11,066 bases of DNA, from positions 18,152 to 29,217 of the forward strand of contig PKYZ01000126.1 in assembly GCA_003132865.1 (NCBI GenBank), given 5' to 3'. The notes below the pieces were generated by a model, which was given only the letters and a program-made list of their open reading frames with translations, had not been told where the DNA came from and did not search any database. The position numbers were made by a program, and so were the translations under genes. The stretch is from Bryobacterales bacterium (GTDB lineage Bacteria; Acidobacteriota; Terriglobia; Bryobacterales; Bryobacteraceae). This document shows positions 5,959 through 11,066 of the stretch, piece after piece; positions within the stretch are counted from its first letter, which is position 1, and each line of letters begins with the position of its first letter.

Positions 5959-7806
5959 TTGCAAATCTCCCCGCCTATCGCGTACCTGGCTGTTGCTCTG
6001 ACGAGTGTGTTATCCGCCCAGACGCACACCGCCTGGCGCGATTATTCCGGCAGCCCGGACGCCGCCCAATACTCTGCCCTCAAGCAAATCGACAGGTCAA
6101 ACGTGACGCAACTCGAAAAAGCCTGGACGTATCCGGTCGGGGACGATAGGCACTATTTCTTCAACCCGATCGTGATCGACGGGACCATTTACGTTCTGGC
6201 GAAGAACAATTCCATCGTGGCACTCGATGCCGTCACCGGCAGCGAGATCTGGACACACACGCCTTCGCCTGAAATCAGGATCATCACCAATCGCGGCATC
6301 AACTACTGGGAGAGCCGGGACCGCACGGACCGGCGTCTTCTTTTTTGCGCGGATCAGTCGCTTCGCGCTATCGATGCCCGTACTGGCAAGCCGATTCGGT
6401 CCTTCGGCGCGAACGGCACGGTGGATTTGAGAGACGGTCTCGACCGCGATCCGCGAACCCTCACTCTGGTGCAGTCCACGACGCCGGGCCGGGTCTTCGA
6501 GGACAAGTTGATCATTGGCTCGGCCACCAACCAGGGTTATGGCTCGGCCCCAGGTGACATCCGCGCATTCGACGTGCGATCCGGAAAACTCGTCTGGACC
6601 TTCCACACAGTTCCGCGCCCCGGCGAATTCGGCTATGAGACCTGGCCCAAGGACGCGTGGAGAACGGTCGGCGGAGCCAACGTCTGGAGTGAATTCGCAC
6701 TGGACGAGAAGCACGGCGTGATTTACGCACCCACAGCGAGCGCCAAGTACAACTTTTATGGCGCCGACCGCCACGGCGATAATCTTTTCGCCGATTGCCT
6801 TCTGGCTCTCGATGCCCGCACCGGCCGCCGCATCTGGCATTTCCAAATGGTCCACCATGACGTTTTCGATTATGACGACGCTACTGCCCCCAAACTACTG
6901 ACCGTTCGCCACGCAGGCAAGAACACAGACGTTGTCGCACAGGTCACCAAGCAAGGCTTTGTCTGGGTATTTGATCGAGACACCGGAAAACCGCTTTGGC
7001 CGGTAGAGGAACGACCCGTCCCGGCTTCCGACGTTCCGGACGAAAAAACGTCCCCGACGCAGCCATTCCCGGTAAAGCCGCCGCCGTTCTCCCGCCAGAA
7101 ATTCACAGTCGAGGATCTTAACCCGTATCTGAGCGCGGCGGATCGCGCCCGCTTCCGCGACATGATCCTCAGCGCTCGTAACGAAGGGTTGTTTACACCG
7201 CCGAGCTTCCGAGGGAGCGTGCAAATGCCAGGCAACAACGGCGGCGCCAACTGGGGCGGGGCCGCAGTCGATCCCACGCGCGGCATCCTGGTTGTCGTCT
7301 CCAAGGACCTGCCCTGTATACTGAAGTTGGAATCCGATCCGGCGGCTCCTAAGGGCCAGCCACCTCGGTATGTGAGCGGCTTCGGTTTCCTCATCGCCGA
7401 CGGGCTATCCGCAATCGCGCCGCCGTGGACTTCCCTCACCGCGTACGACTTGAACGAAGGCGTCATCAAGTGGTCGATTCCGCTCGGCGAGGTGCCGGAA
7501 CTCGCCGCCAAGGGTATCGTCAACACCGGCACTCACTATCCCAAGGTCGGTCCGGTGATCACCGCCGGCGGTCTCATTTTCACTGGCACCCGCGACCGAA
7601 GGGTCCGCGCCTTTGACGTGGAAAACGGGAAGATGCTTTGGGATACTCAGGTTCCAGAGGCAATCGAGGGCATCCCCGCGGTCTATGAAGTCCGCGGCCG
7701 CCAATACATCGTGTTCTGCGCAGCCGCTCAGGCGGGACCGATTCCGGACACCCAGCCAAAGTTCAAGGGCGCCTATGTGGCTTTTGCCCTGCCGTCCCGC
7801 AAATAA
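5959..7806 (+). CDS. PQQ-dependent dehydrogenase (quinoprotein glucose dehydrogenase type), secreted
   Basis: A beta-propeller quinoprotein that oxidises a sugar or alcohol in the periplasm and passes electrons to the respiratory chain. With the TTG start it has 615 residues. It begins with an uncharged signal sequence (IAYLAVALTSVLSAQ) and then WRDYSGSPDAAQYSALKQID, the usual N-terminus of the family. Propeller repeats of the form ALDAxTGxxIW recur. Family landmarks include HHDVFDYD (about 299), TKQGFVWVFDRDTGKPLW (330-347), GGANWGGAAVDP (428), GTHYPKVGP (524) and FTGTRDRRVRAFDVENGK shortly after. No cytochrome c motif (CxxCH) is present, so electrons must go to a separate carrier or directly to quinone. 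The length fits the soluble glucose-dehydrogenase-like subgroup; the substrate cannot be read from sequence. The gene follows the broken glycosidase by 178 bases and is intact, apart from the doubt about its start. Its end is 58 bases from the end of the convergent deacetylase gene. Confidence 0.9.
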   Translation: MQISPPIAYLAVALTSVLSAQTHTAWRDYSGSPDAAQYSALKQIDRSNVTQLEKAWTYPVGDDRHYFFNPIVIDGTIYVLAKNNSIVALDAVTGSEIWTHTPSPEIRIITNRGINYWESRDRTDRRLLFCADQSLRAIDARTGKPIRSFGANGTVDLRDGLDRDPRTLTLVQSTTPGRVFEDKLIIGSATNQGYGSAPGDIRAFDVRSGKLVWTFHTVPRPGEFGYETWPKDAWRTVGGANVWSEFALDEKHGVIYAPTASAKYNFYGADRHGDNLFADCLLALDARTGRRIWHFQMVHHDVFDYDDATAPKLLTVRHAGKNTDVVAQVTKQGFVWVFDRDTGKPLWPVEERPVPASDVPDEKTSPTQPFPVKPPPFSRQKFTVEDLNPYLSAADRARFRDMILSARNEGLFTPPSFRGSVQMPGNNGGANWGGAAVDPTRGILVVVSKDLPCILKLESDPAAPKGQPPRYVSGFGFLIADGLSAIAPPWTSLTAYDLNEGVIKWSIPLGEVPELAAKGIVNTGTHYPKVGPVITAGGLIFTGTRDRRVRAFDVENGKMLWDTQVPEAIEGIPAVYEVRGRQYIVFCAAAQAGPIPDTQPKFKGAYVAFALPSRK

Positions 7807-7864
7807 CCTAACCCGGAATAGCCGGAACCAAACAGGAAGATTCGTTACGATGCCGGAATTGGCG

Positions 7865-9232
7865 CTATCTCAGCCGCGCCGGCTTCAGCGTCCAGCCCTG
7901 GAGCTTTCCTAACTCCAGCAACTCAGGCGCACTGAAGCCTTCCGGGTGAATCGGCCAATCAAACGCCTTTCGAGGCTCATTCGAGAAATACTTTTCGAAT
8001 TCCAGGTTGGCCCGCCGCACTAGGATCTCGGCGGCTGCCTCATCGTCTCCCGCCAGCGTAGCCGCGAAGTCGCCAATCGAGAGCTTGTCCGCCCCGATCC
8101 AGACCGCCGGCGGCAGCCGTTTGTTCGCGCGGATGAACGACACCGCATCCGTCTTGGCCCGCTCAAAAGCCGCCCGCGGAATGCTTGCGCCGTCCAGGTT
8201 GCTGGCAATGCGCGTCGCCGGTCCATCCACGACTTCCGGCTGCATACCCAGCAGGCTCAGCAGCATATCGGCCGCCGAGAGCGCCCCGTCTTCGGCAACC
8301 AGAAACGTCTGCCGCGCGGACAAATGCGCCGCAATGCGAGCGCGCTCCGCCTGCGCCGGCGCGGGGCTGCCGTAAAGCTGCAAAAGTTCGCGCGCGGTCA
8401 CAAACCGCACGCCCGGCACGTCCTTCGCATGCGCCACATAGTCGTGGAGAATCCCATAGCACCGCTCCGACTCGGCTTCGGTCCGCCGCCGTGGACGGCG
8501 CCACGCTGTGCGTTCGGGGTTGGCCCCCTTGGCAAAATTCACGGCGTCCCAAAACTCCGTCGTGACGAATTCGGTCGGGTGATAGTAGATGCTGATGACG
8601 CCGCCGCCATGCGATGCAAGCTCCGCGGCCGCGCGCTCGAAACGCTCGTTGCTCTTCGCGACCGGCTCGTCCCCATCGAGCGGCGCGCGCAACTGGAACC
8701 GTCCCATGTTGTAGACGTGCAGCAATCCGCCGTACCAGAACGGCTGATCGTTCAGCCCCACTTGCGACCCTTCATCCAGGTAAACCGGAATCCCCATGTG
8801 CCGCAGAGCTGCATTAGACTGTGGCGCCCAGGAATTGCCCGGCTGTCCATAACAACTCGGCCGCACGCCAAAGATGCGCGCGAGATCGAGCGCGCCAGGA
8901 CCCTCCCGGCGCTCGAACTCCGCCGCGCCCTCCACATAGCCGAGGTCCCGCAGGTAGAGCGCCGGTGTGGGCTGCACGCTGTGGAAGTTCGAATGATAGC
9001 CGATATCATGCAGCGCCAGCGCTCGCACCACATCCCACCGCCCGCGCTGCTCCAGCACGCGTGCCTTCTCGCCCACGACTTTGAACGTGGCGCGCACGCC
9101 CAAGCCCGTCAGGTCGCGTGCGATACGCAACGCGGCATCGTCGGCAACCGGCTCGATGTAGTCCTCGGTATCGAACCACAACGCCACGTATACCGGAGCG
9201 CCGGCTCGCAAGCTGGCGGCGGCCAGAAGCAA
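7865..9232 (-). CDS. Polysaccharide deacetylase-like secreted protein with a C-terminal repeat domain
   Basis: The N-terminal 270 residues (numbered from the TTG at 9232) have a NodB/CE4-like fold. They show a metal-binding motif WFDTEDY (Asp21, Asp24), YHSNFHS (His80, His84), RPSCYGQPGNSW (Arg124) and YYHPTEF near residue 218. Such enzymes remove acetyl groups from glycans using a metal ion, although divergent members have other substrates. The last 170 residues form a second domain with two similar units, GALSAADMLLSLLG and DKLSIGDFAATLAG, the latter preceded by FIRANKRLPPAVWIG. This resembles pseudomurein-binding-type repeats, so it may bind cell wall; that is an inference. The frame is open back to a TAG at 9260-9262, and no ATG or GTG exists in it. 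A TTG start gives a bare hydrophobic N-terminus. An ATT at 9256 would give a proper signal peptide (MIIRTVVSLLLLAAASLRAG). No ribosome site supports either. Confidence 0.82.
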   Translation of the reverse strand: MLLAAASLRAGAPVYVALWFDTEDYIEPVADDAALRIARDLTGLGVRATFKVVGEKARVLEQRGRWDVVRALALHDIGYHSNFHSVQPTPALYLRDLGYVEGAAEFERREGPGALDLARIFGVRPSCYGQPGNSWAPQSNAALRHMGIPVYLDEGSQVGLNDQPFWYGGLLHVYNMGRFQLRAPLDGDEPVAKSNERFERAAAELASHGGGVISIYYHPTEFVTTEFWDAVNFAKGANPERTAWRRPRRRTEAESERCYGILHDYVAHAKDVPGVRFVTARELLQLYGSPAPAQAERARIAAHLSARQTFLVAEDGALSAADMLLSLLGMQPEVVDGPATRIASNLDGASIPRAAFERAKTDAVSFIRANKRLPPAVWIGADKLSIGDFAATLAGDDEAAAEILVRRANLEFEKYFSNEPRKAFDWPIHPEGFSAPELLELGKLQGWTLKPARLR

Positions 9233-9468
9233 GAGAGATACGACAGTTCGGATAATGGTCTATTGTTGCACAGGCGAGTCGGGATACCTGCGTGGGATGG
9301 GCGCCGTCTACCGGAGGCTCAGGTCGCTTTTCGGGAATCCTCAAACCCCAATCGCCGCCCCCGCCGCCGCTGAATCTGCCGGTTTTTTTAACCGCCGGAT
9401 GTTCCGCTGCCGATTCGCCCTTCGGCTGCCATTCATTCGATGGAGGACACCGACGTGCGAGCCGGGCG

Positions 9469-9614
9469 CTTAGGCCCTACGGCCTCCGCGCCGAGACGGG
9501 CTCCCCGCGTTGGTCCGAAGCATCCAAGGAGTCTCGGCGCCAGCCCGCCGATCGGTTCGCGGACCGCATGGCCGGTGCGCCAGGGGCCGTTCTGGAGGCA
9601 GACTTAGGCCCTAC
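9469..9614. repeat. 12-base direct repeat pair, 134 bases apart
   Basis: CTTAGGCCCTAC at 9469-9480 and again at 9603-9614. The next 12 bases also resemble each other (GGCCTCCGCGCC and AGCATCCCCGGC, 8 of 12 equal). The pair brackets the inverted repeat at 9488-9540. It may be the trace of a small duplication or an element boundary. Confidence 0.4.
9488..9540. repeat. 10-base perfect inverted repeat
   Basis: Arms GCGCCGAGAC (9488-9497) and GTCTCGGCGC (9531-9540) enclose 33 bases that can form a further small stem (TTGG with CCAA). If transcribed it would be a stable GC-rich stem-loop. There is no T-run, so it is not an ordinary terminator. A repeat of this size is not far from chance in GC-rich DNA. 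Confidence 0.35.
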
Positions 9615-9848
9615 AGCATCCCCGGCCCAAACTGCTCGACTCAGGTGTCCCACTGCGGGACGGGGTGTGAGAGGAACGCAGCGCGGCCCGCTGTTCGACA
9701 CTAAAAGTTTTTTTGTTCATTTTGAAACGATCGGCAATCTCGCAGCACCATAGTAGTGGTCCGAATTGAACGTTCGGTAGATTTTATGAGCCAGTTGGCG
9801 AAATGAAACGGGTTTCGGCAGCCATGGATGGCCGAGGAGTCTTAACAG

Positions 9849-9853
9849 AAGGA
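9849..9853 (+). promoter_or_regulatory. Ribosome binding site of the hydrolase
   Basis: AAGGA, 5 bases before the ATG at 9859. It fixes the start of the hydrolase. A small palindrome, GCCAT and ATGGC with 2 bases between (9821-9832), lies just upstream and could be an operator. Confidence 0.5.
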
Positions 9854-9858
9854 AGCCC

Positions 9859-10809
9859 ATGAAACGAAGTTGGTATCGCTCCCTACTTGTGCTTGCGGGG
9901 CTCGCCTGGAACGTCGGGTGCCCCACCAAGCCGCCGAACTATCCAACTGGCGCCATTGAATTGAAATACTTCGCCAATGGTACTTGGGCGGTTACCGTCG
10001 CCCAAAGCGCAGCTTGTTGTGATTCCTCTGGAAACAAGTTTGATCTATACTATCCAACCAACCTCGGTGCGAACGGATTTCTGCATCCCATTCTCACATG
10101 GGGAAACGGTACGAACGCAACTCCGAGCCAGTATGATTGGTTTCTCAAGCACATGGCTTCCTGGGGTTTCGCGATCATCGCAACCGAAGATCCAAACACG
10201 GGCGCCGGACAGACGATATTGGACGCAGCCAAGTTCATGGTTAATGCTAATAGCAATTCCGCGAGCATCTTTTATCATAAGCTCGACGTGAGTAAGATTG
10301 GATCTTTTGGTCATTCTCAAGGTGCGACTGGTGCTATCAACGCGCTGCGAAAGTCTGGGGGCGCCCTGCAGACCGTAATTCCAATTGAGCTGCCATCTCA
10401 GATCTGGTGCGGCAGCACCGCTAATTGTGTAAATACCGCGACCCTGACCACCGGTTCGATATTCTTCATCGATGGAACCAACGACCCTATATCCCCGCCA
10501 ACTCAGCCTTCGTCCATCCCCGGCGAGCAATCGATCTCCGCCTACTATAGCGCAGTGCCCACCGGGATTCCCAAGCTTAAGGGCACTCTTCGAGGTCCTT
10601 CCCACACCGATGTTCAAGGCCAGCCCGGTTGCCTCGGGGCTCCCCCAGGGTGCATCGACGGAGTCTATGGCTACCTGGGCTATCCGACCGCGTGGATGAT
10701 GGACCGGCTGCAAGGCGATACTCTTGCACACGGCGCTTTTGTGAACAGTTCGGGAGAGATATTCTCTGAAACGACTAACTGGCAAATGGTGGCAAGCAAC
10801 ATACCGTAG
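9859..10809 (+). CDS. Secreted alpha/beta hydrolase, dienelactone hydrolase / PET-hydrolase-like
   Basis: A 316-residue exported esterase or lipase-type enzyme. The N-terminus MKRSWYRSLLVLAGLAWNVGC is a signal peptide; the Cys at 21 follows a poor lipobox (NVGC), so a lipoprotein is possible but not certain. The fold signals run in order: HPILTWGNGTNATP (about 76-89, oxyanion-hole strand), MASWGFAII (99-107), the nucleophile elbow GSFGHSQGATGA with Ser153, the acid in FFIDGTNDPISPP (Asp209) and the His in GPSHTD (His249). The full catalytic triad is present. Extra cysteines (53-54, 184, 190, 258, 265) suggest disulfides. This layout matches proteins annotated as chlorophyllase-like, dienelactone hydrolase-like or polyester-hydrolase-like; the substrate is not readable from sequence. 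Base composition is AT-richer than the dehydrogenase and deacetylase genes, like the secreted protein at 1416-2897, which may indicate separate acquisition. Confidence 0.85.
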   Translation: MKRSWYRSLLVLAGLAWNVGCPTKPPNYPTGAIELKYFANGTWAVTVAQSAACCDSSGNKFDLYYPTNLGANGFLHPILTWGNGTNATPSQYDWFLKHMASWGFAIIATEDPNTGAGQTILDAAKFMVNANSNSASIFYHKLDVSKIGSFGHSQGATGAINALRKSGGALQTVIPIELPSQIWCGSTANCVNTATLTTGSIFFIDGTNDPISPPTQPSSIPGEQSISAYYSAVPTGIPKLKGTLRGPSHTDVQGQPGCLGAPPGCIDGVYGYLGYPTAWMMDRLQGDTLAHGAFVNSSGEIFSETTNWQMVASNIP

Positions 10810-11066
10810 GAGCACGAGGCAGACGCTGATCCGGAATTCAATTCATGGAACCCCTTCTTTTTTTTCTGCGTCAGTTGCACCCAACAGTAGTGCCGATCTG
10901 TATTTTGTCGTGTACAACAACAACAAGTCTCCAACGGGCCTTCGGGTGGAGTTCACCTCTGCATACTTCACTCCTGTGTAAATTGGCGTGAAGGACGGCC
11001 GCTAGGCCCTTGAGAATTCGGCGCATCGTCTCTTTTCAGCCGCGGGTGCGTATTCCGAGCGATGGC
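10810..11066. other. Downstream stretch with an orphan open-reading tail
   Basis: No complete gene. One plus-strand frame ending in TAA at 10979-10981 reads ASVAPNSSADLYFVVY then NNNKSPTGLRVEFTSAYF, which looks protein-like, but it has no start codon and runs through an eight-T run at about 10858-10865. The T-run has no hairpin before it, so a standard terminator for the hydrolase is not supported. Nothing was recognised from 10982 to the window end. Confidence 0.35.

Larger units (their letters stand above)
9257..9858. other. 600-bp non-coding stretch with a direct and an inverted repeat
   Basis: No recognisable protein on either strand; the open frames here have no family features. The left end should hold the promoter of the deacetylase gene, the right end that of the hydrolase. 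The middle (9469-9614) has a 12-base direct repeat and a 10-base inverted repeat, annotated separately. From about 9700 on the base composition drops towards AT, as in the hydrolase gene, which may mark a junction. Confidence 0.4.

Noticed and set aside
6097..6858. 253-residue minus-strand open frame
   Set aside because: Shadow of the PQQ dehydrogenase; no family features.
6870..7532. 220-residue minus-strand open frame
   Set aside because: Also antisense to the PQQ dehydrogenase, low-complexity Ser/Arg/Pro composition.
7807..7864. Bidirectional terminator between the convergent genes
   Set aside because: Only a weak CCGGAAT/CCGG repetition; no stem with a T-run in either direction.
8324..9373. 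349-residue plus-strand open frame
   Set aside because: Antisense to the deacetylase-like gene; Arg/His/Ala-rich composition typical of a GC-rich shadow, with no motif or signal.
9292..9753. 153-residue plus-strand open frame in the long intergenic stretch
   Set aside because: Pro/Ala/Arg-rich, no ribosome site, no recognisable domain; treated as non-coding.
10045..10815. 256-residue minus-strand open frame
   Set aside because: Antisense to the hydrolase, whose catalytic triad makes the plus strand the coding one.
10851..10880. T-run after the hydrolase as a terminator
   Set aside because: No stem-loop immediately before the T-run on the plus strand.
1..11066. CRISPR array, tRNA, rRNA, toxin-antitoxin or defence system
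   Set aside because: No regularly spaced repeats, no tRNA-like arms, and no gene pair with the features of such systems were seen.

Overview
The window reads as a high-GC, Gram-negative-type soil bacterium. The mix of secreted carbohydrate-active proteins, a PQQ dehydrogenase, zinc-ribbon membrane proteins and a particular tyrosine-recombinase family is most like Acidobacteriota of the Solibacter/Bryobacter kind. That assignment is an inference from gene content; there is no rRNA or marker gene here. No tRNA, rRNA or CRISPR array was seen.

Layout. From 1 to 455 (minus) is the start of a zinc-ribbon membrane protein broken by three frame changes. From about 600 to 1288 (plus) is the catalytic C-terminal half of a tyrosine recombinase, also broken. 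From 1341 to 1412 (plus) is a short IS630-type transposase remnant. From 1416 to 2897 (minus) is an intact secreted Cys-rich beta protein that may belong to the glutamic-peptidase (G1) fold. From 3214 to 3584 (plus) is the N-terminal half of a tyrosine recombinase of the same kind, again broken. After about 440 bp of AT-richer non-coding DNA comes a thioesterase fragment (4025-4200, minus), then a CBM6-like plus GH5 glycosidase (4216-5780, plus) destroyed by indels and one nonsense codon. The right half is mostly intact: a secreted PQQ-dependent dehydrogenase (5959-7806, plus), a convergent polysaccharide-deacetylase-like secreted protein (7865-9232 or 9256, minus), a 600-bp non-coding stretch with a direct and an inverted repeat, and a secreted alpha/beta hydrolase (9859-10809, plus).

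How it fits together. The left 5.8 kb looks like a gene graveyard around a former integration site: recombinase halves, a transposase remnant and three truncated or frameshifted host-type genes, with one intact, AT-richer cargo gene in the middle. The intact genes encode exported proteins acting on sugars, glycans, esters or possibly proteins, but they are in different orientations and widely spaced, so they do not form an operon. I did not find a convincing new multi-gene system. The best leads are the recombinase halves lying in swapped order on either side of the possible G1-type gene, and the two intact exported enzymes whose reading frames lack a normal ATG start.
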